A DNA stretch of 64,000 nt from NCBI GenBank assembly GCA_038277395.1, contig CM076195.1, forward strand, positions 21,476,327 to 21,540,326, read 5' to 3'. A program made the position numbers and the translations under genes. The notes below the pieces were generated by a model. It saw only the letters and a list, made by a program, of their open reading frames with translations, was not told where the DNA came from and ran no database searches. The stretch comes from Dryocosmus kuriphilus (lineage: Eukaryota > Arthropoda > Insecta > Hymenoptera > Cynipidae). Shown piece after piece: positions 32,310 through 42,185 of the stretch (its first letter is position 1; each line of letters starts with the position of its first letter).

Positions 32310-33216
32310 CGAGGGCCTACCCAAAAGAAACCGAACTACCTTTGTACAAAGTTATTATTTTGATTTTTCTACAAAAAACATTTAATCCCCTTCAAAGTAC
32401 TCTCCATTGGAGACAATGCACTTATCTAATCTTTTATTCCATTGTTCGAAACATTTTTTAAATTCCTCTTTTGTGATGCTTGACAGCGCCTCCGTCGTTT
32501 TTTCCTTCACTTCAGCTACGTCCGCAAAACGCTTTCCTTTCATGTCCCTTTTCATTCGGGGGAATAAAAAAAAGTCACAGGGGGCTAAATCGGGTGAATC
32601 GGGTGGGTGAGGAACAGTGGCCATGCTATTTTTGGTCAAAAATCGGCGCACAGAAAGAGCTGTGTGAGCAGGAGCGTTGTCGTGGTGGAAAAACCAGTCC
32701 CCCGACTGCCACAAATCAGGCCTTTTCCGTCGTAAACTGTTGCACAACTTCTTCTATGGTCCTTCGTCGATCTTCCAGGATGGTTTCACGAATTTTTTCA
32801 ACATTTTCGTCGGTTCGGGCCGTCGAAGGACGTCCAGAGCGAGGTTGATCGTCAATTGACATTTCCCCACTTTTAAAACGAGAAAACCACTCGAACACTT
32901 GAGTTTTTCCCATAGCATCATCCTTGTAGGCCGTTTTCAACATTTGAAGAGTTTCTGTGCCCGTTTTCCCGAGCAGGAAGCAAAACCTCACGTTGGCACG
33001 CTGATCACGAAAATCAACCATCACAAAAAACGACGAGCGCGCAAAGCAACAGTCACAAAAAAAATTACACACACCAAATGCAACCTTACACAGTGATAGC
33101 AGTTGGCATACTAACTGGTGAAAAGTGTCTCTACACGCACCTACCGGCAAAAACCCGGTACTACAGCAACTCCGCTCCCCACAACATCAGTTCGGTTTCT
33201 TTTGGGTAGGCCCTCG
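32310..33216 (-). mobile_element. Mariner element, internally deleted copy 2
   Basis: 907 bp with ends CGAGGGCCTACCCAAAAG and CTTTTGGGTAGGCCCTCG and TA on both sides (32308-32309, 33217-33218). The empty site can be read in the inverted Penelope copy near 42045-42062, where CCAAGAAAAAATATATATGA is uninterrupted (minus strand), so this is a clean insertion. Confidence 0.94.
32382..33150 (-). pseudogene. Mariner transposase (DD34D), internally deleted
   Basis: 33150-32716 has the N-terminal domain (RFCFLLGKTGTETLQMLKTA, GKTQVFEWFSRFKSG, DDQPRSGRPSTARTDENVEK) up to EEVVQQF. 32747-32382 has WFFHHDNAPAHTALS, HPPDSPDLAPCDFFLFPRMK and the C-terminus ending EYFEGD. The two halves meet in different frames at GAAAAGGCCTGATTTGTGG. 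The block with the first catalytic Asp is absent. The breakpoint is the same as in the copy at 20645-21464, so both descend from one deleted source. Confidence 0.9.
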
Positions 33217-33883
33217 TATATGATAATTATACTAAAACATTAAGTAATAATGTGTAATAAATATAAAAATGGGCATGTAAACTCTCTCTCTCGCTCTCTC
33301 TTCTTCTCTCCTCAACTTCCCCTCACATTTTGTGTGAATTTCGCTCACCCGACGGAGCATAGGGTGTAATCCTAATGTCACAGAACTCTCTCATTTCCAC
33401 AAACACAAAAAACACATATTAGTTCGAGTTCGAAGGAAGTTAATTGATATTGGTACAAAAGCGAGTGCAAAAGTAATTTATCAAATCACCATTTTTTTTT
33501 AATCCTGTATATATACATCAGCTCTTTATACCTAAAGGATCGAATATCTCTGAAAGAGTGATTTTTTCAAAGGCCCTATGGTAAGCGGCTATTTGAAAAT
33601 AGAATTGAGTTACAAAGTGGGACGCTAGCAGTAAGGTAATTCGTGACCAACCACTCGGGCCGAAAAAAGCAAGTTCGTCTATGGAAGACGATCCAAATTT
33701 CTCAGAAATTATTTCCGTTTTATGATGGGATCGTAAATTTTAGAGAGTTTGTCGACATCAGTTCTCGAATCAGCTGCATTTTTATTGGCAGCAGTGTGAC
33801 ACATTTCAAGTACCAGACGTTTACGAAGATGTCATTCATTTGAAAGAATTTTTGGCATTTTCTAAATCGAAGGGAGGGTCCTT

Positions 33884-34117
33884 TTATATTATATGTTTCG
33901 TGAGCGCGGTTTGCTTGTTGGGTTCATTGTTTATATCTTTTGTATGTTCTTTTACCCTAACACCTAAAGGACGCTTCGTTTGACCGATATATACTGCTTT
34001 ACAATTTTGGCCTTTGCACCATATACCATAAACAACATTCAGGTTCTCCAACCGATTTAAGTTATCTTTGGTCGATTTTAAGACATTTGTGCAATCTCTC
34101 TTATTTTTAAACGCCAT
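33884..34117 (-). pseudogene. Penelope-like GIY-YIG endonuclease (minus copy)
   Basis: The frame of 77 codons contains NVVYGIWCKGQNCKAVYIGQ followed by TKRPLGVRVKEH: the GIY (here VYG) and YIG elements and the conserved Arg of the GIY-YIG nuclease fold. The domain lies C-terminal to the RT, as in canonical Penelope elements, and is thought to nick target DNA. The sequence continues weakly downstream but the frame is lost. Confidence 0.82.
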
Positions 34118-34377
34118 AGTTATATCACAATCTTGAAAAATTCTGGCGATCCGTTCCGATAATCCTTCTACGTAAGCAATGCTAATGTAAGACCTATTTT
34201 CAACATTTTGAATTGTTTAATTAGCGACACGTTATTCTTTCTGTGCCACAACATTTAATCTGATATTTATATTGTCTCCAATAAGTTGTTGGGGGTAAAA
34301 GTTATCAATCACTGTCTCCTCAACCAGTCGCAAGTTATCCTGATGAAATTGTTTATCGAACAGTAACAGCGCTCTGT

Positions 34378-35273
34378 CTACCATATTATAAACCACATAT
34401 TTTGTATTTTTGAGGGTGTTTTGAATGGAAATTTAAACATCCTCCTTACCACGCTGATTTGCGGTAATAGTTGCTGATCATTTTTTTGATTGTCATTCTC
34501 ATTAACTGCAATATCTAGAAAATTTATCGCCATATTTTCTTCTTTCTCTAACGTGAATTTAATTCCAAAATCGTCGAAATTACAAATTTGTAAAACACGA
34601 CCTATTTCGCTTTCCGGAAATGCTACTAAAATGCCATCGACATATCTAAAGTACAACGGTATCTGGAAGCCTGGTTTTGATAAAGTTAGTTATTTTCTCT
34701 AAAGTATCCATGACAATGCCGCTAAAATTTGGGAGAAGGGGGAGCCCATCGGTAGCCCCTGCTTTTGGTAGTACGTTTCACCTTTGAAATTGAAGTCGAT
34801 ACTATCAAGACATAATCTAAGTCCCTCTTGAAAAACTTCCCGCGGAATTTACATTTTCTCGCGGAATTGATTCCATCTACTTTGAGCCGCTAAGACTGCC
34901 TTTTCTTTCGGTATATTTTTAGATAGCGCTAGGATGTCCAGGACCACGGCGGCGTGATTATCTGGAATCTTCATTTGACCCATTTTTTCACTAAATCGAA
35001 ACCGTTAAGCACTTTCGATTTAGAAGCTACAATGTTGTTGGCTATGATATTTCTAATAAATCGTGCCAAATCATAAGTTCCACTACCTACTTAAAAAACG
35101 GTCGATCTAAGCGGGTTATCTAACTTATGCATTTTCTGAAGGCCATAGAATCTGGAAGGTTGGGCGTGGGATACGTTCAGACATTTCGCGGTGAGTTCAT
35201 TAATGTATTTTCCCGATTCCCATTTCTCAACTAATTTGCTAGCAAGTAATAATGCAGAATCAGTTAGAAACAC
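34378..35273 (-). pseudogene. Penelope-like reverse transcriptase (minus copy), broken
   Basis: 35273-35091 gives KLVEKWESGKYIN, then CLNVSHAQPSRFYGLQKMHK, the Penelope RT PRFYGLPKIHK-type block. The reading continues with stops through ~35000-34740, and at 34656-34378 gives YFRYVDGILVAFPESEI and INFLDIAVNENDN. The catalytic box is YVDG, with the second Asp lost; the plus-strand copy keeps YFDD. Frame breaks are frequent. Confidence 0.78.
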
Positions 35274-35302
35274 ATTTTATAGTGCCATACTGAACAATAA
35301 AT

Positions 35303-36206
35303 AGTTCAAGAATCTTTCCGGGATTGATATACCTGAAAATGTAGGTAAAGTTGTTAGGCTAGGAAAAAATTTTGAGAGAAAAATAGGAAAGGAAAGAATA
35401 CCGGTTTATAACAAAATTGCTAATGTTTCGTCAAATATCAATAAAATTCATGAAGCAGGTCAGGATCGTGTTAGATTAAATATCGCGAATACTATATGTG
35501 GGTTAATGAACTCAAGTTACTCTGAAAAATCGAGACTCATACAACCCTTGAAAGAGACTAAGGAGGCCGATAAATTTGTTCAAGACAATCCGGATATTTT
35601 TTTACGAAAGCAGATAAAGGTTAGTTGACAGTTGCGGTGAAAGGAGATGATTATGACCTAAAAATTAACGAATTGTTAAAAGAGTGCGAGATTTATGTTT
35701 TTATGAATTAAGATACGAGTAAAAAAATTGCAGAAGATGTTACCAAATTAGTAAAGAAATGGGAATCGGGCAAATACATACATGAACCCACCGCGATATG
35801 TCTCAACGTATCTCACGCTCAACCTTCCATATTCTAAGGCCTTCCGACAATTCATAACTTAGGTAATCCGCTTAGAACGATCGTTTTTTATGTAGGTAGT
35901 GGAACTTATGATTTGGCAAGATTTATTAAAAATATCATAGCCAAAAATTTTGTGGAATCTAAATCGTGTGTGCTTGCTACTTTCGGTTTAGTGAAGAAAA
36001 TGGGACAAACGAAGATCTCAGATAATTACGTCTTCGTGTCCCTGGACGTCATAGCGCTGTTTAAAGATTTACCGATAGAAAAGACAGTCTTATCGGTTCA
36101 AAATAGATGGGTTCATATCCGCGAAAAAATAAAAATGCCGTGGGAAGTTTTTGAAGAGGGAGTTAGATTATGTCTTGATAGTATCGACTCCAATTTTAAA
36201 GTTTAA
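35303..36206 (+). pseudogene. Penelope-like ORF: N-terminal region and RT fingers (plus copy)
   Basis: 35303-35628 is open without an ATG: IDIPENVGKVVRLGKNFERK and SRLIQPLKETKEADKFVQDN, the helical N-terminal domain of Penelope proteins. After stops, KKWESGKYIHEP and CLNVSHAQPSIF mark the RT entry near 35760-35840. 35913-36206 is open: MARFIKNIIAKNFVESKSCV and DNYVFVSLDVIALFKDLPIE, the latter with the S-L-D-V motif that holds the first catalytic Asp. It ends at the repeat that begins at ~36224. Confidence 0.75.
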
Positions 36207-36223
36207 ACGTACTACCAAAATCT

Positions 36224-37386
36224 GCCCGCTTAACGCATACATTCTCATCGCGCGCTTCACGCGAAGTATTAGCGCGCTTAGGGCGCGTGGTCTGATGGTC
36301 GTCGCACTTCGCGCTCGTATGCTTTTGGTCCTTGCACATCGCGCTCGGTAGTCGTTACTTGGGTCTTAAAGTGTCAAAACACCTACTTTTAATGAAATTA
36401 TTAAATTTGAATTTTTTATTAAAAATTACGAAAGAAATTATTTTACTTAAGGCTCTATCGACCTTAAGGAACACATTTTCATCATGACATTCACGCTTCG
36501 TGCTCGGAAATTAAATTTTTTTTAAGCACATTGTAGATTGGTAAATTTTTTTTATGATTTTCCAAATTATCGCAATGCAGGATTTCGATTCTTAAAAGTA
36601 AAACGATGAGTCTTATAAATAAATTTTGGAGCTCTTTCCAAGTGAACAATTCTGCTTGTTAATATTTTCTCATATCTTGCATACTTTTGCTGAAAAGTGG
36701 TTTTCTTTATATTTCATAAAATATTTCACGAATAGCTCAAAATTACGCGTCTGTTCAAAAAAACGATAGTGAGCAAATTAGATATATTTGAGTTGAACAA
36801 CTTTGTTTGTATTCATTTTTTTTGTATCTTGAATATTTTGTCAAGAAACCACAGTTTTTTATTTTTAATAATGTTTTCTCGATTAAAACAAAAACTGTGC
36901 ATTTTATCAAAAAATAGTTGAGACAAAATTTATAGATTTTTTTTGAGATGAACAATTTTATTCTATACTGTTTTTTTGTATCTCGCATATTTTAGCCGAA
37001 AAATGGATTTCTTAGTTTATGAAAACCGTTTTTTTTGAAGGAAAAACCATAACCAATAGCCAAAAACCGCTGGTTAACGAACTTTTCCTTTCTTTTCATG
37101 CCTTAAAGAAGCGTGCCAAAGCGCAATCCAATCCGATTAGTCTTTCGAAAGCTATCGTGGGAACAGACGACATCGATGACGACGATAACGCGATAACGAC
37201 AACGACCACGACTACAACGACGACAACGACGACAATGACGACAACGACGACAACCACAACAGACAGACAGACACCGTCGTAGAACATGTTTTTTCGGATT
37301 CAGGGGGTCACGAAACGTAGAGATTTGATGAAATCCGCGAAAAGCAGTTTTTACATAAAACTGATACATTTCCCATTGAGATGAGA
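36224..37386. mobile_element. Insertion in the Penelope copy; right part repeated at 63165-63315
   Basis: The minus Penelope copy reads straight across this site. The left part has GC-rich GCGCTCG words (36240-36360), the middle is AT-rich, and the right part holds an ACG/ACA microsatellite and a conserved end (CATGTTTTTTCGGATTCAGG ... CATTGAGATGAGAAT). Short inverted words ATTCTCATC (36239) and GATGAGAAT (37381) lie near its ends. No transposase is visible, so it is non-autonomous or degraded. Confidence 0.6.
37190..37275. repeat. (ACG/ACA)n microsatellite
   Basis: Runs of ACGACA and ACAACG followed by (ACAG)n-type GACAGACAGACA. It produces artificial poly-Thr and poly-Val frames on the two strands; neither is a gene. 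Confidence 0.9.
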
Positions 37387-37399
37387 ATCTAAATCTCCC

Positions 37400-38130
37400 T
37401 CTCCCCGATTTTAGCGGACATTGTCACGGATGATTTAGAGAAAATAACTTTACCAAAATTAGGCTTCCAAGTACCGTTGTACTTTAGATATTTCGATGAC
37501 ATTTTAGTAACGCTTCCGGAAAGCGAAATTGATTCAAACAACCCTCAAAAATACGAAAAAGTGTGATTTATAATATGGTAGATAGAGCGCTGTTACATTT
37601 TGATAAATAATTTCATCAGGATAATTTGAGACTGGGTGAGGACACACTGATTGACAACTTTTGCCCGAAATAATTTATTAGAGAAAATATAAAATCTCAG
37701 AGTAACTGTTCTGGCACAAAAAGAACAACGTATCGCTGATCTAACTGTTCAAAATGTTGCAAATACATCTTAGACATTCCTTATATAGAAGGATCGTCGG
37801 GACGAATCGCGAGAATCTTTCGGAATAATTCCATAAATACGGTTTTAAACATAAGAGAGATCTTACGACCGCCTTGAGACCGACTAAGGATAAATGAAAT
37901 CGGTTGGAAAACCTTAATATTGTTTACGGTATTTGGTGCAAAGGCCAAAATTGTAAAGCAGTTTATATCGGTTAAACGAAACGTGCTTTAGGTGTTAGGG
38001 TAAAAGAACATGCAAAGGATATAAATAATGAACCCAACAAACAGACCGCCCTTACGAAACTTAGAGTACAAAAGAACCATCCTTTCGATTTTGAAAATGC
38101 CAAAATTTTGGCAAATGAATGACATCTTCG
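37400..38130 (+). pseudogene. Penelope-like RT palm and GIY-YIG nuclease (plus copy), broken
   Basis: 37480-37545 reads YFRYFDDILVTLPESEI, with an intact catalytic FDD. After many stops, 37915-38050 reads NIVYGIWCKGQNCKAVYIG, a stop, then TKRALGVRVKEHAKD: the GIY-YIG core with a nonsense mutation right after YIG. The 3' region follows to 38379. The reading order equals that of the minus copy. Confidence 0.78.
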
Positions 38131-39063
38131 TAAACAGCTGGTACTTGAAATGTGTCACACTGCTGCCAATAAAAGTGCAGTTAATTTGAGAACTGATGTA
38201 GACAAACTCTCTATAATCTACGATCCCGTCATAAAACGGAAATAATTTCTAAAAAATTTATTTCTTCTTTCATAGACGAACCCGCTTTTATCGGCTCGAG
38301 TGGTTGGTCACGAATTGTCTTACTGCTAGGGTCCCCCTTTGTAACTCAATTATTTTTTTAAATAGTCGCTTACTATAGGGTAGTGTGGGTCATTTTAACA
38401 CTTTGGTCTCTGATTGGAAGCGGCTTTCCGGGAAAGGTGGCCCACCTATACCAGAAACATACTTGCAAAATTTGTTTCAAATCGGTCAATATCTTCTGTT
38501 CGTTCTTTGAGGTTCAATTTTTGAAGTTTTAGGTAAAAACACTAAAAATTAGGCTTTCTCTAAAATGGGCCCGGCTGCGTTAGTAATACATTTTAAGGGT
38601 TTATCGTCAATGAAAAGTTATCATATAGAACCAGAAACTCAAAATCGAGACCCAAAAAAAGTTTACATAAAATTGCATAGGGCAGCCTGCCTGCGGTTTG
38701 AGAAGCTCATGAAAAGACTTTATTTAATTTAAAATAGCTTGGCAGTGCCGGTAGTGCAGTCGCCTTCGCCTACTTTTCTACAGTTATTTTTCAGATTTTA
38801 AATCAAATGAGTTCTATCAAGTTTCGTTGTTATAATTTATAAAGTACGAAAAATTAATATAATTTGGAAGCGCAATACACGACCGCGCATTTGGACCCGC
38901 CGCCACTGTTGTGGAGATTTGTCGTGGCTGGTCTATTTTGCACTTAGCTTCTTCTTGTTTTCATAACAGCGCGAACTTAAACATTAAATACGTCTGACGA
39001 GTTTACTAGTCGGTTGTCGTTCTCATTGTCTTCTTAACTCTTGTTAGTTCCTAAGCATCCACA

Positions 39064-40093
39064 ATGGCGAAATTCTCAAAGAGGGACACTGTCCAATGTC
39101 CAATATTTGGCCATCCTAAAGAATTCGATAAAACGGGTTTGCCTTCAAAGGCTGACATTTTAAGATGTTGCCAAGAAACCGGAAAGGCAATGGGGTGTCA
39201 ATCTGGTGGTAACAGGAAGTCTTCATTTCAGAATATCGCGAATGAAGTAACTCTGGAATCAATAGCAATTTGGAAATCTTCTTCTATTCCGATAGTCTCA
39301 GAGAGACGCATAAAACAACCGATATTAGATTTGCACTCAGAAGACATGACCCTTAAAGCACTTTTGAGAAGCAAATCTACATCAGATAACACAAAGGAAC
39401 AAAAGACTGCATCATTTAGAGAGGATTCCTCAAAATTATTTAATATTGCCTTTCGTAAATGCAAGGATTTGGCTTGCTCCTCCTGCCTCAAAGAGGAGAA
39501 AGTTCCAGTCATTGAGCAGGCTTTTTATCTTGACCGGCGAAGTTCTCGATTGATGTTCATCTCGTTAGTCGATCGTTCTGAAAGAGAAAAATTGCTTAAG
39601 GGAGCAGAACGAGCTGCAAAACGAATGAAACTTGAACGGGAACAGGGTGGTTCAGTTTCCTTTACATTGTCTGCAAAAAATATTACTGATACTTACTTTG
39701 ATGGGGAAAGTGATGAAGATGGCGCTTACAAAATATAGAGCGATGGTTCTGTCGATGCCGATAGTACAGGTATAGTCGACGATGATGTTACTTTACCACT
39801 TACATTCATTAGGAGCCAGTCGCAGCCTTCGCAGTCGAAACTTGATTTATCTGAAACGGCAATAATCGCTCAGATATATGGCATAAGTTCACGGGTCGCC
39901 ACCCACGTAGGTACGTCTGTCCTGCAGGCAGATAAGAAGGCAGGTTTGATTTCTGAGGAAACTTCTGAAAATATAAATTCTAACGCCTTAGTGATTGACA
40001 AAAACAAGATAAGGCGTGAGACCGTAAAATCAGGCATTAAATTGAAAGATGAAGCACACCTTCAAAATCCTATATGTGCTATATACTCACAGT
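39064..40093 (+). pseudogene. Transposase of the unassigned element, N-terminal part
   Basis: An open frame from ATG 39064 to a TAG at 39736, which continues in the same frame to a second TAG at 40093. Residues ~115-150 have FNIAFRKCKDLACSSCLKEE, a cysteine group that may bind zinc, then VIEQAFYLDRRSSRLMFISL. After a basic stretch and acidic patch (YFDGESDEDGAYKI) comes the first stop. Past it are SLDLSETAIIAQIYGIS-type helices and VIDKNKIRRET. I recognise the overall pattern from uncharacterised invertebrate repeat proteins but cannot assign a named superfamily. The two stops look like simple nonsense mutations. Confidence 0.7.
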
Positions 40094-41016
40094 AGGTAGG
40101 CCATGTTGTCACTCCATCAGGCTTTTCCCAAGATGAGTGTGATGTTATGTTTAACTACGTCACGATAGATCTTAACGGCCGTTTCGATGAAGTCGTTGTT
40201 GCTGGTTGCGATGGCACGAATACAAACACGGGATCGAAGGGACGCATTCTTCGAAAACTGGAAGAAAATATTGGGCGTCCTTTGCAATGGACAGTTAGTT
40301 TGCCTTTTACAATTTAATGAGCTCCCATTCAAAGCTCTTTTTAGATTTATTGACGGGCCTTCTTCTAGTCCAAACAGTTACACAGGTCCAATAGGATCAA
40401 AGCTTCTAAATTGCGAGACACTTACTATTGCGAGGTACAAATCTATAGAATGTGACTTACATAAAATGAATCCAAAAGACCTCAGCAAGGATCAGAGGTA
40501 TCTCTACGAAATAGCAAAAGCTATTCACTACGGGGAATGCTCAGTCGAACTTGCATCTCGAAAGCCAGGTCCTTTTGACCAGGCTTGATGTCTTACCACT
40601 GCAAATAGATTGCTAAGATTGTACATGTCAATTAAAAGGCCAGCAAAGAAAATCAAAGTAATAGTGAAGTTCTTACTAGCAGTATACATGATGGTTGCCG
40701 TCATCTCTTCGAAGCCATCAAGCGGTCAAGGTATCTTTCTTTGAAGTACCGAATGGTGGTGAATGCGTCAATTCACACCAACGCATTCTTCGCGATGCCT
40801 GAAAATGTTCTCCTTGGAATGGTAATGGATCCAAGGCTTACCGTTCACAAAGATGCACTGGAGAAAATCCTGAAAGAAAAAGAGGAACAAGAAAGAGTTT
40901 TAGGGTCTCAATTAAGGTATAATATTATCCCGAAACTTAATTTTAAGGTAAATGGTTATACACAGATGATTATGTGGGACCAGACTGATGTTTCAATCAC
41001 GTCCCTCCAGTTTTAA
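40094..41016 (+). pseudogene. Transposase of the unassigned element, C-terminal part
   Basis: In the same frame after the second stop, 40094-40316 gives VTPSGFSQDECDVMFNYVTI and VVVAGCDGTNTNTGSKGRIL, where the Asp in CDGTNTNTG is a good candidate catalytic residue, then RPLQW. A frameshift near 40290 leads into 40187-40588: LLQFNELPFKALFRFIDGPS, GPIGSKLLNC, IECDLHKMNPKDLSKDQRYL and LASRKPGPFDQA. 40596-40740 continues with TTANRLLRLYMSIKRP. 40741-41016 gives NAFFAMPENVLLGMVMDPRL and NIIPKLNFKVNGYTQMIMWD. It is a single protein broken by one or two frameshifts and stops. Confidence 0.7.
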
Positions 41017-41760
41017 GGAGCACAACAGCAGTTGAACTTACCTCTAAGCTTTTCGCGCCTGATGGTGTGGTACCTGAATGGAACTTCACGTCTTTTCCTT
41101 GTCACATTTTGCTGCATAGAGAACTGTGAAGTAAGTCACAGAAGCCTCAGCCAAAGTCATCGACCCCGAAGCTCGTGACAGACATATACGACCAACCCTT
41201 CTTTCTCGCCAAGCTGTCACCTTATTTACAGTAAGAGGCTGTCTGTGAATGTTTTTGAAGGCGCTAAGTCCATAATAAACACGTTCTACATATGTTTGGT
41301 TGGTTGGGTAGGGTGTGGGTGGAGCCGGATGTGCAGCCACCTCCACGTGGTGGACTTTGGGTCACTTTCTTTCGTGTTAGAAAGTGAGCAGAGAGCTGTA
41401 AAAACACTGCTTCATTTTACCCGAAAAAACGCATTTTTACTTCCTCCCTCTTCCCCTGGCGTTTGAACTAGGATCATTTTTGGTCTCGATTTTGAGTTTG
41501 TGGTTCTATATGATGACTTTTCATCACCGGTAAACCCTTAGAACTCATTAGTAACGCAGCCGGGCCCATTTTAGAAAAAGCCTAACTTTTAGTGTTTTTG
41601 CCTAAAATTTCGAAAACGGAAGCTTAAAGAACGAACAGAAGATATTGACCGATTTGAAACAGATTTTGCAAGTGTCTTTCTGGTATAGGTGGGCCACTTT
41701 TCTTGGGTAGCCGTTTCTAATCAGAGAAGAAAGTGTTAAAATGACCCACCCTACTATAGG

Positions 41761-42185
41761 GCCTTTGGAAAAATCACTTGTCCATAGACATTCGGTCCTT
41801 TAAACAGAGCTGATTTTTCTATACAGGAATAAGAGAAAAAAAACTTGTAATTTAATCAAATACTTTCGCACTCTTTTTTGTACTTTTATCATTTAACTTC
41901 CTTCGAACTTGAACTAATATGTGTTTATTGTGTTCGTGGGAGTGAGTGAATTTTGTGACTTTAGGATTACATCCTACCCTTCTTCGGGTGAGCAAACATC
42001 ATACACAGAGTGAGGGGAAGTTGAGGAGAGAGGGAGAGATATTATCATATATATTTTTTCTTGGCACTTAAGAGGACCCCTATCCGAGGTCATAACGTCT
42101 GTCATAATTTAAGAAAGATTCTAGGTATATTTTTATTAAATGTAGATCCTAATTTCCAAAAAAAATACCTTTTAAGGAATTAACA
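41761..42185 (+). repeat. Penelope 3' region, remainder after the insertion
   Basis: Collinear in inverted orientation with 33560-33219 and 32300-32185: GGCCTTTGGAAAAATCACT, AACTTCCTTCGAACTTGAAC, GAGGGGAAGTTGAGGAGAGA and TTGGCACTTAAGAGGACC are shared. No coding sequence. Confidence 0.82.

Larger units (their letters stand above)
32185..35280 (-). mobile_element. Penelope-like element, minus-strand copy
   Basis: Coding traces on the minus strand: RT fragments at 35273-34378 and a GIY-YIG endonuclease at 34117-33884, then a ~0.8 kb 3' region (33880-32185 without the mariner). The same 3' region ends the plus-strand copy at 41761-42185, which fixes the outer boundary. Penelope elements combine RT with a GIY-YIG nuclease and are often found as partial inverted or tandem copies; here the copy is joined head to head to the next one at ~35280. 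A mariner (32310-33216) has entered the 3' region. Confidence 0.82.
38380..41754 (+). mobile_element. Unassigned cut-and-paste DNA transposon, 6 bp TATAGG target duplication
   Basis: 3,375 bp. Left end GTAGTGTGGGTCATTTTAAC, right end inverted GTAGGGTGGGTCATTTTAAC. The terminal inverted repeats stay alignable for about 280 bp (38380-38660; 41478-41754), sharing GGCCCACCTATACCAGAAA, TCAAATCGGTCAATATCTTC and AAAATGGGCCCGGCTGCGTT. TATAGG flanks both sides (38374-38379; 41755-41760), and the paralogous Penelope sequence shows one copy of the site. The interior encodes a decayed protein of about 650 residues on the plus strand. A 6 bp duplication excludes Tc1/mariner (TA), piggyBac (TTAA) and hAT (8 bp). 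Confidence 0.88.
35283..42185 (+). mobile_element. Penelope-like element, plus-strand copy with two insertions
   Basis: Plus-strand traces: N-terminal region 35303-35628, RT fingers near 35760-36206, RT palm at 37400-37570 and GIY-YIG at 37900-38130, then the 3' region, interrupted at 38380-41754 by a DNA transposon and continuing to ~42185. A further insertion lies between ~36224 and ~37386. The homologous minus copy (32185-35280) is uninterrupted at both places and shows where the insertions begin and end. Confidence 0.8.

Noticed and set aside
33884..34117. GIY-YIG domain as a homing endonuclease or repair nuclease gene
   Set aside because: It directly follows Penelope RT motifs in both copies, so it is the Penelope nuclease.
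37019..37369. Frames with poly-Thr on one strand and poly-Val or Cys/Arg runs on the other
   Set aside because: They are translations of the ACG/ACA microsatellite at 37190-37275.
39228..39512. Minus-strand 94-codon frame
   Set aside because: Antisense shadow of the unassigned transposase.
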